A program made the translations under genes and the position numbers. From Heligmosomoides polygyrus polygyrus (lineage: Eukaryota; Nematoda; Chromadorea; Rhabditida; Heligmosomidae): a DNA stretch of 64,000 nt. The stretch spans positions 7,936,001 through 8,000,000 of the forward strand of contig OX377202.1 of the NCBI GenBank assembly GCA_947396885.1, in the 5' to 3' direction. Below, in pieces: positions 12,201 through 27,600 of the stretch (positions are counted from its first letter, which is position 1; the number at the start of each line of letters is the position of its first letter). The notes under the pieces were generated by a model, which saw nothing but the letters and a program-made list of their open reading frames with translations, was not told where the DNA came from and did not search any database.

Positions 12201-15200
12201 TGCGTGGTAGCGCAGTCGAAGGAGGCGCCGGCTGTCGCATGCAGCAGGGTGTGACGTTTCAGGTTCGAGTCCCGAACAGGCTAGCCAAGTCCTCCATCCC
12301 TCCGAGGTTGGCGAATTGGTAATAGACTTGTCATGGAAGAATAAAACACACACTTATTAATCGGCTGGCCAATGCAGTTGCTTCTATAGGTTAAAAACGG
12401 ATTAAAATTGCTTCAACGGCACCCCGTAGCTGTGGGATGCGCAGCTTATCCTACCAGGAGACTGATTAACGCCGTCCTTCATCAATTTTAACCGTTTGTC
12501 CAAAATCCGCCACGGTAGCTTGAAATTTTTGGAGGACTATGAAAATAATTTTAGGCTCTGAGTAGTTGGCTCCTTTGTAAATTCCTTACGAGACGGCGGT
12601 TTCCAGTACATAGGGAATTTCGGATCCATCCTATGCTAGTCGGGAGGGGCAGTGCTACAGTGAAAATTTTGCCCAGTATCCACGACAAGAATCCACATTC
12701 TCTGAGCTCACATGAGGGTCACCGCTCATTTGGTAGTAGCTTAAGCACTGGGACAAATTCAGGCGAAGGAATCAGAGACAAAACACCGCATGCATCCCCC
12801 CCCCCCGACCAGGATAGATTCGGAATTTCCAGCTTCTCGGCCACCTAGCGATAGTAGATTTTAGTTATAGCATTCAGAACAAACCAAAGTGGGTCATGAC
12901 TCTGAAAAATTAAGGAAAATACCACTGAATAAAATTTAGCCAAACGTAGTAACAAGGTACAAGACCCCACATTTCACCAGTGTGAAGGCAATTTCAGAGT
13001 TAGGCAATATTATAAACCCCTATCCTTGTCACATGCTTTAGTACAGGCTCGAAAAAACTCATTTGCACAGAGATTTCAACGTGAAAAATTAAGCCTCTTG
13101 TGTTAATTCGTCATACAAGGAACTTGAGCACGTGTAAGAGCATAGCCACATAAAAAGAGCACATATTGGTACCCAAATAAAGGATAAAGAACGGCGTTAA
13201 CCAATCTCTCTCTGGGATGCGCCACGCATTCTACTTCTACGGAAGAAGGTGGAGGCAATCTGAGTGCGTATGTCAAGTACAATGAATTGCGGTGCCGCGC
13301 CAATGAACAAATCAGTGCAAAACCTTTCCCGGATAAATCTGATACCAATTCACAAATCCCGGAGAGATGGAGGAATTCGTTGACCTCGGCGGAAATCAAC
13401 GAGCCACGAAATGATTCAAGGTCCCTTTATTAGGCTATAATCACAAAAATAGTCTCCTTTTTGACTCCGTCTCAGGGATAGCCACACATACCGTTCGGTA
13501 GTTTTTTTCTGGCTCTAATTTTTCAAGCCGACCTTCTCCAGGGCTCCGTAAAATTACGAACTGACGCGACTACCGAGTCATCACTGATTTCGTTAATTCC
13601 TGTGGTCTCAGTTTTTATTGTAAAGGATTGGATTCGTCACCTGTTCGTTGGCAAAAATGTGTAGATTCTGGTGGTTTTTACTCAGATTAGTTGTGTTTAA
13701 GCTGAGTTGCAACAGTTTGAGGTAAGCGGTCCGTTTCGGCGGTTTATTTTTGCGATAGCCTAATATAGTGGATGTCACGAAAGTATTTTTTAAATGCGTA
13801 TTTCGCCTGCATGTTGATTTTCCACGATCTGCTGGTGGACTCCAACAAAGAATGTCGATTCAAAGGGCATGAGACAGCGCCTCTTCCTACTACCCAGGAG
13901 CGCATCATGATGCATTCATGTAGTTTAAATTCACTAGTGCAAACTCAGCTGTAGATGGCCTCGTCGCACCTCTAAAGCTGTCACATTATGTCTCGGCCTA
14001 GACTGGAGCTGTCTTTGGGACCATACTCCAGTTGCGGCGCGTCAATTCTGAAGTGCCGCTCCCGAAAGCCACAAACCCGTTGGTCATCGTAACGCGTCGC
14101 ACCGTACCCGTTTATTCCGCTCCGCGGCTGGCGTACTGCGGTGCACCGAATTTGGTGCATTACGGCGACAGAGGGTCTGTCCATACTTCGCGACAAGAGC
14201 GACTCGTCGCCCGTGCAAAACATGCAAATCGATTAAAACCGAGCGCGCGCCGCCGAAAAGTGTTCATACTCGAGCGTCGGCGCTGTCGCTCCTGTCGCTC
14301 TTGTCGCTCTTGTCGCCTGTTCATACTTGCCGGTTCTGCGAACGCCGCGCACGCCACGAGCGCTGCGCTCTCATTGCTTTCGTCGCCTGTGCAAAACATG
14401 CAAATCGATTAAAACCGAGCGCGCGCCGCGGCGCTGTCGCTCCAGTCGCTGCTGTCGCCTGTTCATACTTCCACGTGATGCGCTCTCGTCGCTTTGTCGC
14501 TGCTCTCGCGAAGTATGAACAGGCCCAAAGCACAAAAGCGATGCAAAATCGAGCTCGCCGCGCGGCGACGCAAGCATAAACTATGTATTAAGCCATGTAT
14601 TTATATAGCCGGTTCCTTGGCGCTAACATCTTGACCGGAAAGTGAAAGGAGCGTGTTCTAGTCGACGCACGGAAAAATACTCGTGGAGTCTTGCAAGCTA
14701 ACACACCATTCTAGGCCTAATGAATTCCTTTGCAAAGAAGTTTCCATAGGATATTGAAGGTTCCGTCTTGTTCCAGAGGTCTGTAACCTTCCACGAGAGC
14801 GAAACTTGCGCTCTGAAGTAGCAAGTAGCGGATAGCCTGAGTCCTCACTCACAACGCTACAGAACGAAACTGGCGCAGCACTGCCAGACAGATTACTGAT
14901 GCTTAAAACGACCTTGCACACATAAAGTATCTTAACAGCTACACAGTGACCCACCTAATTAGATCAGTATCAGGCGTTTGAAAAGAAGTGTTGATGTGAG
15001 GTTGAGCATAGATTATTGCTTGCACACGAAGTTGATTGCCGTTTCGAACCCACATACCGGCGTAGTACTCGGCACGAGCAACCTAAAAATCAACGACAAG
15101 TACTACAGCACCTACTTCACTGGGGTGCATTCGCGAAGACACACCGCGGGGGTGCGGGAATGCGACATTGCTTCTACTGTAATCACGACATCCAATCACG

Positions 15201-18200
15201 TGCCCTGCCTGTGTGGCTGAGCCGGTGCCTGATTGGCTGCTGTGGTTACGGTTGGAGCGACGGCGAGTCCGCGCATCCCCGCATTGCATGTTCGCGACAT
15301 GTCTCCTTACCGGCACAACGACCAAAATTTCCAAACCTGAATCTTCAGCGGGTGAAGGACGAGTCTCCGCAGTAGCGGTTCATTCTTTCGAAAATCCTCG
15401 ACGTGGTTTCGGAACAGTTCCATGCCGTTGAAGTGTGTCAGTGCTGTTGAAAGATGCCTTAAGCAATGGCTGGCATTGTGAGCGAGACGAGTTTGTAACG
15501 GTGCAATCCTCACCTATGCAGTGGTACGTGGAAGGACACGCAGTACTTTGGACAGGTTAGCACCTCCCCCGTCGCCCACGCTCCTATGGCAGTTAGCCAG
15601 TTCTGTAATCGGCACATCCAGGAAAATAAAATGAGTCTTTAAAAAAAATTTAGATTCACCATAAGTGCAGTATTGATCTTATCGAAAAATGCCACTGCGG
15701 CAACGTAATGCTGCTGCTGGCTGATGGCCCCGACGAAGTTGAACATGGTCAGAGCTAGCGCTTCGAATTCCAATGTAAACGACCTGAAAATGAAGAGACA
15801 AAATTTCATATGAGAAACAGTTTCATATGAGCTCCTAACTTCTTCAGTAACTTTACTATTAGCAAAGTTATCTCTTTTCAAAAATTGTATACATTTCTTT
15901 GAGACACTCTATATACTTCTCACCATCAATTTGTGACATTGCCCTCGCTTCTAAAACCCGGTGCATGATAATTGGGACATCCGGAAATGTGAGATGTGGT
16001 GTTTAACTTCGTGCATTTGATACCTATAGCCTCGTTTATACTCTGACAGGACGCTCAACTATTAGGCTGGGCGAAAAGTTTTGGAACAATTTTTATTCAA
16101 CCATAGTTTTCTAAATACAAACTAGGAATCAACAATGTATTCACCATAGAGCGATAAAATCGTCTCCCATCTGTTGGGCAAATCGCTGATTCCTTTCGTC
16201 CAGAAACCAGCAGATTGTGACTTGAAGAAGTTGTCGACTGCCATCTTGAGGTCATCATACCTTTCAACTTTTTTCCTCTCAAACGATGCTTCAGCGGTCC
16301 AAACTGATGGTAGTCAGATACAGTGTATGGGCTACCGGATGCCAGCCAAATTCGGCTATCTTCTCACAGGCTGCCAATGCAACGTGTCGGCGCGCGTTGT
16401 CGTGTAACAGGTGGACGCTTGATCTTTTCGCCTTTTTTCTCGCATTGCATCGACCAATTTCTGGAGCTGATTAACGTATATGGGAGCCGTGACCGTCTTG
16501 CTAGCAGCCAGCAGGTCATGGCAGATTAACCCTTTCGCATTCTACCAAACGCAAAGTGAATGTTTGCGTTGTTGTGAGTCTGGCTTCGGCTGGACTGGTG
16601 GTTCTGCGTCGCGTGGAAGCTGCACAGCGCGAGTGCGCTGTTATCGAACATTATCCGACCTTCATCTTCAGTCTCTAGATCCTCAGGAAATTCCTTTCGA
16701 TGGGGCTGCGCGACAAGTGACTGGCATATGTTCATTCGCACTTGCTTATGTGCCTCGGTCAACATATGGGGGATCCATCTTGCCAAAACTTTTCGGTAGC
16801 CGAGATCGTGGAGATGTCGCTCGACGGTGGAGTGGGTGCAGCCGAGGATTGTTGCCAGTTCCTGCGTAGTTGCTTCTGGATTGGATTTCATAGCGAACAG
16901 CAATCCATCATCGTCGATAGCAGAAAGTCGTCCACTGCGTTCTCCGTCTTCAAGGCTCGTATCTCCTGAACCAAAGCGAGTGAACTAACGATGCAGTGTG
17001 GTGCGGCTTACAGTTCCTTCTATGAATGCATCGGTGATATTAGAGACCGTGGTGCACGCGTTGGAGCCTCGGCACCATTCGTAGAAGATGACCACTCGAA
17101 GCTGTTGTTGGCCAATCATGTTCGATATGTCACTAGAATGACACGCGCAGGCCCTTATATATGCACTAGTAAGGGAAAGCGGATCTATCCTAGTCCAGGG
17201 GGGGGGCACATAACTAACAAGTATTATATGTAACAAATCCACTTGAGACTTACCGAGCGGCTCCTACAGAACAACATAGGACCCTAAACAAGAAAAAGTC
17301 ACAAAGAAAAGACGAAAAATTACGTTTGTTGCGGTTGTAAGCAGGCAAAGTTGTGTGCCCTCTTCACCATGTTAGATCCTGTTTATAACATGTTCGGCGG
17401 CGGTCAGCACGCGGCATGCAGCTTCATGCGCACTATTCACCATGTTAGATCCTGGTTATAACATGTCAGCCGGCGGTCAGCACGCGGCATGCCTCCATTC
17501 CGTCGCTCTTTGCCCGCCGAGACGGTTGTGAACCGCGACGATTTTTTATTTATTTATTTTTTGCTTGTTCGTTCGTTTTTGGTTTCTTTTAGGCTCCAGC
17601 TCGTTCTCATGGAGGCACTCGGTAAGTCTCAATTCCTTCTGTTACCTACTTTTTAGTTATGTACCCCCCCCCCCCGGACTAGGATAGATCCGGGCAGCTT
17701 CTGGAACCTTCTACACGATCATGACTGACCCTGAGTTTTTATTTTTTTTTCCAGAAAATTCTGAAGTTTCAAAATTTTGCTTCAGGACTTTTCGGCCACC
17801 GTGATAGCAACTTGATCGATCTACTTGGCCGCATGCCATCGCGTCGGCTGTATAAAAAGGTCATAACGGTAGGCAACCTGCTGGCTGGGCCCAGGCGTGG
17901 TTAATTTCCCAATTTGGGTCATATAACGCCTCCTCAGGACCGGTCTCGTAAGGCCAGAGCAAGTACCGATGCAGGGACCGTCCACGTGTTTATATCATAA
18001 AACATCAACCAAACCTTCCATCACTCCAGGGGCCGGGTTCATCAACGACTTACGTAACTTTAACGGAGAATCGTAAGCTAATTAAGCAATATGGTAAGCG
18101 ATAAGGCGCGTTATCTGAGCTTTTATCGCAGCTTATCGCTCACCATATTGCTTGATAAGCTTACAATTCTCCGCTAAAGTTACGTAAGTCGTTGATGAAT

Positions 18201-21200
18201 TCGGCCCCAGGTCGTAGAATTGGTACCACACTTGCTCATAGCGAGCAAAAGACAATCATTCCATTGTCTGCCCACCGCCAGCCGTTGTTTAGGCTTAACA
18301 GGCATATTCAAAACGTCTCCACGACACCCTACCCTGAAGTAGAATGTGTGGTAGCACACAAAGGGAATGACTAACACCGACCACTACCCTTTCACTATCC
18401 CTTAACGCAAATCTCTATAAAACAGGCCTAGAAAGAAACCTAAAACATGGAGCAAAACCAAACGAAACTCAACGTACCTCTGCACCAAATCCGTGTTGTC
18501 GTTTTCTCTATGTTCACCGCGCACGATCCTCCAGTTCATATTCATTCCTAAACATCCAATAATGATTATTATCCAATAACAAAATAAGTGACCACTTTTG
18601 TAACCGACTGTGCATATGTTTAAGTAAGGCACCTTGCATTTTGTTCAGAAGCGTTACGTATGTATTGGAGAATGCAGTTGGATGAAGAACAGTGTTGATA
18701 GCCAACGATGGATGAGCTAGCAAATTCTGCATGTCTCCCATGACGAACCAATATCCATGTTGCGTCATCGTCTAAAGAAAGATATTCAGTTTATTTGTGA
18801 ACACCACACTCATTACTACTATAGTAGAACGATCTACAGCATCCTCTTTGAAAAGGCAACCTGTCAACTCAGACATCAATGCAAACCATGGCCACGCTTC
18901 ACAGCTTCAGACCGTACGCACATCAGCAAAACAGCGGCATCAGAAGCTTCGAAGGGGTCGAGAAGCTCGTCAAGGAGGAAAAGGAGAAGATGATGATAAT
19001 GAAGGTGATTATCATCATCATCATCACTGTCGTGAAAACGAAGAAGGTGAAGAGGGTGAGCAATGTGGAGATGAAGAAGAACAAGATGATGATGAAGACG
19101 ACGAAAGATGAGGGAGATAAAGAACACATCTTAGTGGAGCGCAGTCGGAGGAGGCGCCGGCTGTCGCCTGCACCCAATACCAGCTTCCTAGTTCGGATTT
19201 CCCTCCCAGCCAACCGAGCCTTACATCCCTCCGGGGTCGGTGAATTGGTACCAGACGTGTCTGGGAAGGATAAAGCGCTGGCTTGTTCATCGGCTGCCCA
19301 GGCTGCCCACCGCAGGTCATTGTATGGCCAAATACGCATTCAACTCGCCTTCACGACATCCCGTAAAAGTAGAATGCGTGGCGCATCGCAAAGGGGATTG
19401 AATAACGCCGTCCTTTATCCTTTTTATCTTGATGGAGACGAAAAATATTATGAAGAGGATGAAAAAGATGAAGGTGATGACGATAATGAAGATGAAAAAA
19501 GTGAAGATGATGAAGAGTATAACGATCGTGATGATGACGATGATGAAAACAAACGAGAAGATGGAGATAAAGAGGAGGGCGATGAAGAAGATGGAAAAGA
19601 TAAAGAAGAAGATGAGGGTGATGAAGGTGAAGATGATGAAGAACATGTTCAAGAAGATGAACAAGGAGAAAATGATGATGAGAAAGGTGAAGGACAGGAT
19701 GATAATGAAGATGAAAGAGATGAATAGATGGCGAAGATGAAAAGCAAAGGAGGATGCTAACGAAAAAGATAAAAAGATGAGGTATAAGAACATGAAGAAG
19801 AGGAAGAAGAGCTTCCTATTCCATGGCCACCTATTCGACTCCACTGTTCTTCCTGTCCTAACGTACGCCTCAGCAAGTCGAGACCAACAATAGCAGTATG
19901 AACACGCGACTAGCGCCTCACATCGAGAGTTTCGAAGTAGCTCGGTTCATCCAAGTGAATGAATGACTCCAGGGGCTGGATTCGTCAACGAATTACAGAG
20001 ATTTAACGGAGAAATTACAGCCGAAATTCCTGAGAAAAAAAGTGAATTAACGTGGCTTATCAACAGGCGATATGGTGAAATGTTGGCGTTATCAAGAATT
20101 TCGGCTGTAATTTCTCGTTAAATCTCTGTAAGTCGTTGACGAATCTGGTCCCAGAGTACTGAGCTCGTAGATTTTAAGAACGGCTTTGAGAGAAATAAAA
20201 AATTATCTGGTTTAATACTCTTCAATTCATTTTATTTTAAAAATAAGAGACGCTGTCGCATGGGACAAATCGTTGAAAATTAGGCGTGCCGGCCAGGGAA
20301 TGCGTTTCGATGACACCCGCTGGGCGAGAGCCGTCATCGACTGGATTCCGCAGATATCAAGAGAATATCAGGACGTTAAGCAAAGCATTGGATGGAACCC
20401 TAAACAAAGGATGTGATGGCCTTCGTATCCCTCAAGCGATTAGGATCCTATGAAGCACTCTGGCACGCGATAGTGAAAAATAGAAAAAAATTGTTGGCAC
20501 TCGCTCAAGCAATATAAAACATAAGAAAATATAAATTTCAAAGAAGTAAATAATGGTGTAAAATAACAGAGTTTTTAAAATTAAAATTAATTAAAAGAAA
20601 GTTATGTCACAAAATATAAAATATATAAAAAGGTTCGTTTCGCCACTGCCTTCAGACGAACCTTTGTGTTATACTCCTCCCGTGGCTCTTCAGTGAAGAA
20701 GAGGAGTATATTTTAAGATTTCGTTAAAATCTGTCGGATCTATCCTAGTCCTAAAGTATTATATGTAACAAATCCACTTGAGACTTACCGAGCGGCCTCT
20801 ACGGAACAACATGGGACCTAAACAAGAAAAGTCACAAAGAAAAAATCGAAAAAATTACATTTGTTGCGGTTGTAAGCAGGCAAAGTTGTGTGCCCTCCTC
20901 ACCATGTTAGATCCTGGTTATAACATGTCAGGCGACGGTCAGCACGCGGCATGCGGCTTCATGCGCCCTCATCACCAAGTTAGATCCTGGTTATAAAATG
21001 TCAGCCGGAGGTCAGCACGCGGCATGCCTCTATTCCGTCGCTCTTTGCCCGCCGAGACAGTTGTAAACCGCGGCAATTTTTTATTATTTTTTGTTTGTTC
21101 GTTCGTTTTTGGTTTCTTTTAGGTTGCAACTCGTCCTCTAGGAGCCGTTCGGTAAGTCTCAATTCATTTTGTTACCTACCTTTCAGTCATGTGGCCCCCT

Positions 21201-21593
21201 GGACTAGGATAAATCCAATCTGTCTATAAAAGGAGAGAGAGATAGGATAACGAAAATGGAAGAGAGTACAGATGAAGAAAGATGAGAAAGAGTGAAGAAG
21301 GAAATATAAAGAACTAGAGACATTTGAGATAATTAGAATTAGAATGCGAAAATAAATGTAAAAATAAAAATAAATAAAAAATAAAATAAAATAAAAAGTC
21401 GAAGATCAACGCGTCACTATTATGAATAGTAACATCAACCCTACAACAGTCCAAAAATAGAGATCACCACGACTGAAAGAAACATACCGCATTCTTCTCG
21501 AGCACCATCACGTTCCAGTTGCTTTGACTACCCTCTAGCTGCCCACCACTCGTACACAACAGGAAAAAAGGGTCTGAAATGTACCTTAAACTC

Positions 21594-21626
<33 letters not shown>

Positions 21627-24600
21627 CTCGGATTTTCAACTAACCTAACGTCATTTCGGTCATTGTCTGACTTTCGGTTAGAAGGTAACACGCCGTGGTA
21701 AGGACAACATTGACGAGATCACAGCTGTCATTAAGTCGTTTGCAGAGGGCCTCTGATGACAACATCTAAACACATAAAAATGATTCCAGTCTAGGAATCC
21801 CTAGCACAATAATGTACAAAAAAGGATAAAGGACGACGTTACTCAATCCCTTTTGGGATGCGCCACGCATTCTACTTCTACGGGATGTTGTGGAGGCCAG
21901 TTGAATGCGTGTTTGGTCATACAATGACTTGCGGTGGCTAGCCGATGAACAAGTCAGCGCTCTATCCTTGCCAGGCAAGTCTGGTACCAAATCACCGGCC
22001 CCGGATGGAAGGAAGGCTTGGTTGGCCTAGGCGGGAACTCTGAACCAAGAACCTGGTATTGGATGCACGCGACAGCCGGCAACTCTTCCGACTGCGTACC
22101 GCAAGAACTATAGTGGGACAATGCGAGGCGTAAATTGGCTCGGAGGGAGTCACCTTGTGTTAAGTGGTTTCCCGCCTTCCTGGGAAGGCATATGAATGTC
22201 GAATTTCATCAGAAATGGCCTAACGCACTTCACTAGAGGGCCGGAACACAGTTACGTCCCTTGCCATTTTCAAGTTATTGCGACACAAAATGCAGATGAG
22301 GCTCACTTAGCCCTAGTTTATACTTGCTACGGCGCGGCATCACGGTCGCCATAGATATCGATTTTTCGCGTCGTCCCGTCGATATCTATTTCGATTTTGG
22401 TGCCGTGCCGCGGTGCGGCACAAGTATAAACTAGGGCTTACATGGTGGCCCCCAAGCCCATTGGCACCCAATCCTCGATTGATTGCTTTCTCTTCAGATA
22501 AGTACTTCTAGAAGACGCTTTGTATTTGTATTTGTATCTGTATGTATTTGTATGCTTTAAAGGTTTCGGGAAATAGCTGTTGACTATGCGCAAATGTGGA
22601 TGTATAGGAACGCCTTGGAGGGGAATAGACGAGCCTGGGTGTATAGAGGAGGACAGAACTGATGAAACACCAACGAAGCGGATCCCTTCTTTTTTTGAAA
22701 CGGATCCTTTCCCAAACGTGGCGAGACGTCAGACAAAGGAATGTGATTAGCAGAGAGCTTTTTAGAGTTCGACCCTTGCACAAGGCTAAACAAACTTCTT
22801 CTTGTATAGAACCACAACCCCTCTGAATTGAGAATTGAGAAGTCGACTAGTGCTAGAAACGGGAAGGATGTGGTTTTCTTAATGCATACCAATATGGGCT
22901 TGTATAGCGCAGTTGGAGGAGGTGCCGGTGGTCGTGTGGACCCAATACCAAATTCCTGGTTTGGATTTCCCGCCCTGGTCAACCAAGCCTTCCATCTTTC
23001 CGGGGTCGGTGATTTGGTACAAGACATGTCTGGGAAGGAAAAGGCGCTGACTCGTTCATCGGCTGGCTATCGCAAGTCATCATATGGCCAAATATGCATT
23101 CAAATCGCCTCCACGACATCCCGTAGAAGTCGAGTGCGTGGCGCGTCCCAAAAGGTATGAGTAACGCCGCGCTTTACCCTTTACACCACACAGCTGATCT
23201 CTTCTGAACAAAATGAAGCAGTAATGGACCAACCTGGACAGATATGTGGATCAGCCGACTGCAAGTAGTCTGCACGACATCTGAGCTTCTATCTCGCTGC
23301 TGCTGGTAGATGCACAACTTCCTGACACAACTTGCGACCAGAGGATACCAGGTGAAGAAACGATTTGAAAGTGCGTCCTAAACCACAAATGAAAAACAAA
23401 ATCATCTTCAACTCATTTCTACTCCCAGGTCTTGCTGGTATCAATACTGGAATAGGGTTATGATTGGCTATGATTAACCTATTTTGAGACTACCTGTTCT
23501 GGAACAACTTTTAGATAGGCTTTATTTCATTTTAGACCTCAAAATAGCTACGAGCAGCATTACAGTCAATTTACGACAGATCTGGGACAGGAATTTAGCA
23601 CATACACAATTAATCGAGTCCAAAGAGAATCCTGTTAATGGTGAGCGACAACGTATGAGAACCAAAACTGGGAAGATGTCGGCTCAGTAGAACTGCCTAC
23701 CGAATAACAGACGGTCGAAATCATGGCGAATGGATGCCAAACTTGAATGTAACTCACCGTATAGTTAGGCTCCGACAGCATGCTCAATGAGAAATTGATC
23801 AGATTTTGAGGAAAATTCATCCGAATCACCCAAAATAATAGCTCGTCCAGAAGACATTCACATCTGGAACGGATAAATGTATTCTGTATTCAGATATGAG
23901 TCATTCGAACTTATCAAACTCGTGCACCGCCATAATGGTCAACAAAATTTGAACGAAAATAAAGGCATGCAGTAAATAAAATACTATATATAAGTAAAAT
24001 AAACAAAAGATTTCAATAAAATAACACTATACGTACTCAAGGAGCTTCTCGGGATCCATCTCGGGAAAACAATGAAGAAGAGTTTGAGAAAAGATGCCCA
24101 TACGATCCGCGTAAAACTTCTGCTTTGTTCGCCAGTCCAACGACATATCAGACGAAAACGCTAATTCCACTAAAAGGCAAGATTAGATCATAGCCGATCC
24201 CTTAGCTACTCCACGTCAAGTAAACAATCAGTATTTTCAGTTGGAAACCTAGGATCGAGAAGATAAACGTCAACATTAATCTATATCAAAGTGCACTAGA
24301 TATTCCTTAACGACTAAAGGCACAAGTAATTTGCATTTGCACTCCGCAATGAATTGAGAAGGCCACAATTCAGTATTTTATCCCTCATCCTAAATGTTTT
24401 CTTTCCGGAAGAACATACCAAGTTAAGTTAGAGACAGTGTTCTCCGCGGTTTTTTCTTCTCCTAGTGGTGTTCCACAGGGAAGTGTCTTGTCACCTTTAC
24501 TGTTTCTCCTGTATACCTACGAACTTCCTGAAACTATCACCAGCCTAGGGGTCAGCTGCAAAATGTATGCTGATGATGTGAAAATTTATACTGAAGTGGA

Positions 24601-27600
24601 TGGAGAAGAGCCTTCTCATGAAATCCAAGCCGCAATTAATTTTATTGAGAAATGGGCTACAACTTGGGAGCTTCCTTTGGCCGCAGAAAAATCGCATTGT
24701 CTTGTCATACAGACAAAACATCAGAACAATTCACCAACTTACAAGCTCAAGGACACAGATTTAAGGCACGTAGCAAATGCCCGTGATTTGGGTTTCCATA
24801 TAACTAGTGATCTAAGCTTTGATTTCCATTATAAGGCAATTGTTAAAAAGGCGAATTATCGTATCTACAACTTGTTCAAACAGCTCAAAACCAATGATTC
24901 TCTTGCACTTCTTCGTGCGTATAAGACGTATGTTAGGCCTGTTTTAGAGAGCGGTACTTCAGTGTTTAATCCATTCAAAAAGAAAGACATTGCTGTTCTG
25001 GAAAGCGTCCAGAACAACTTCACTCGGAAATTATTTTTAAGATGTTTTGGAACTAACCATGACAACATACCTAGAGGTCCAGACAGGGCCAAACAGTTTA
25101 AGTTACCTTGCCTCCGCAGTCGAAGTAAGATGGTCGACATGACCATGATGTTTGAGATTCTTACAAATAGAATTTCAATAGATCCCACGATATTTTTTGG
25201 TGCACCTCTGACTACGAATAAGAGAGAGAACCTAACGCTTTACCTTCCTGTTCCAAAATCGCAGGCGAGATCAAACTTCCTCACTTAAAGAACACCTAAG
25301 GACTTGAACTTATTATTAGGTGAGGAGGAGAATAACATAAACATGTCTGTGAGTTTGTTCAAGTCCTTAATGATACGTAAAAAGTTATGTTGATTGTGCT
25401 GTGTTTAATTTCATGTTTGTTGTAGTTTGTGTGACCTAGTATTTGTTTATCTGCCATTACTTATGTAATGCATGACTATGTTCACTGTCTGATAAATAAA
25501 TAAATAAATAAATCCCTCTCATTTTAGTTCGCGCAAATTCACCAACCCCAATATTGAGAAAAAAGTGAAAAGCGGCTTGTTCATTACAGATGAGTCACAC
25601 AATGGCAAATTACTAACCGTCGTCCGAATTCCTCTCTGTTAAAGCTGAGTACAACTCTTTGTCCATAAGAATTTCTGCCATGGCCTCACGCATTGGCCCA
25701 CCGTAATTAACACACTCCTTAAGAACTATTTGTGAAAAGAAGAACTGAACTTTAACCGAATCCAAAGAGCCAACCTGTAGGAAATTTATCAGCAGCATAA
25801 TAGGACTGACAAGACTATCACAGAAACCGGCTAAGTTGAACGGCTCTTCCCATCCCGACGACTCCCGTTCTTGTAAGTACCGATCACGCTGAAATTTAGA
25901 AATTTCCGTATATATGGTCGAACGCCGCTATAGGCAGAAACTCACAAATCCTCTCCATTCCAGGAATAGGCATACGAGTAGTTTAAGAAAAATATGACGA
26001 GGAAGAGAAACAATGAGAGGAGACGGCGGAGGCGGCCGGACAGCATTCTCCCCGTGGCGCGGACAGAATCTAGAACATTATATTCGGACGTGCATTGAAG
26101 AAATCCATTTTTTAAAGCGTCGCCTAGATATCTACTCCAGAAGCATCGCTAGATATTACCTCTCCAGGGTCTCTAAATGGAGTTGGTCTACCATGCGCCC
26201 TTTCACAACTACATAATGACTAAAACACGACTGAATAAGAAACTATAGCACAGTACGTGGTACACCAGAAAACTCTAGATCTCATACCTGGTACTGCAAA
26301 CTTTGCGAGTATTAAGCGCACGATGAAAGGGGGGAGGGTGGTGACTCCACGCTGTATTTCATCCAAACCTGACAGCTTTGCTCCACTCAAAACAGGCTTG
26401 AATTTCCTATTGCAGTTATAGTGTCGATATATGCCGCGCTTAACGCTTTTATTTCAGTTTCCTACAAATCCTCATACTTGGTGAAGGAAAATCATGCGGA
26501 CCCCTTTCTAGAACTACACCAGCGGTACAATTTAGAGTACCGGGGTGTGTAATAGGGGCAAGGTAATGAGCAGTCCTGAAATCTTGCTAAACATCTCCTA
26601 GATCTAAACGGTAGAAGGATGAAGATAAAGGATGGGTAGTCAACCAGTTTGTAGGATGCGCCACGCATTCTACTTCTGCGGGGCGTAGGGAAATTTAATA
26701 TCGTATTATCGTATATGGCACATGGAATGAATTATGGTGGGCAACGCTTTAGCCCTCTCAGGCTAGTCCGGTACGAATTCGTCGATCCAGGAGGGATGAA
26801 AGGCCTTGTTGGGACGTGCGTAACCCGAATCGATGTGCACGTGAGAACCGACGCTTAACACGACTGCGCTATCACACTCCTCCCTTTCTCCAGTGCACCT
26901 CACACTGCTGGCTTTTCGCACTTTAAAATCAGATGAGGTTTCTGCTGGTGAAAAAGAAAACAAAAATGTGAACTTTCAAACACCGCATCCCAAACTTTTA
27001 GGGGAGATGAACAATAAAATTTCAAAAAGTCACAGCAATCTTGGGACCAAAAATTTATATCGTTCTTAGAGAGCACATACTCTGATCTGCAACTGGGCCG
27101 ACTCAGTTTCTAAAGTGTCCAATTTGATTTCAAAAGTGTCCAGTTTGACTTTAAAAACGGTATGCACAGGGCGACCCCCCCCCTTATTACGATACATTAA
27201 AAAAAAACGTAAATCAGTCGATGTATATGAGGTTCGATAGACTACGTCCTCATTTTTATACTAGTTGTAAGAACAGCGTACGTTATTAAATTGACTAAGA
27301 TGACTAAAATATCTTACCCTATGGGCCTGATCACATCAGAATTGCCACAGTCGCAAGCACCACCCTCACGTGAGAAAAATCGAGTAAAGTCGTGACCCTC
27401 GTGATTTGCAGCTTGAAAGCAGGACGCACATAAAGACATGCCTGAAATAAATATGGCTATTGAGACGTCGAATATGCTTACATGCTTGAAGTGTACTTAT
27501 GAGGCAGAGGGCCCGTGCGCGAAAAACGAAAGCTCTTGGTTGGGTTCTGCACCCTCCTCCTCTGACGGGGCAAGGAAAAGAACTCCAGTATGTGGTCAAA

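Noticed and set aside
14658..14830. Minus frame ending [13 protein letters not shown] as an exon
   Set aside because: Exons 17 and 18 join in phase and are contiguous in the family; the block has no acceptor-donor pair that would fit between them.
18879..19727. 282-codon acidic plus-strand ORF
   Set aside because: It is microsatellite plus SINE sequence and has no independent coding signal.
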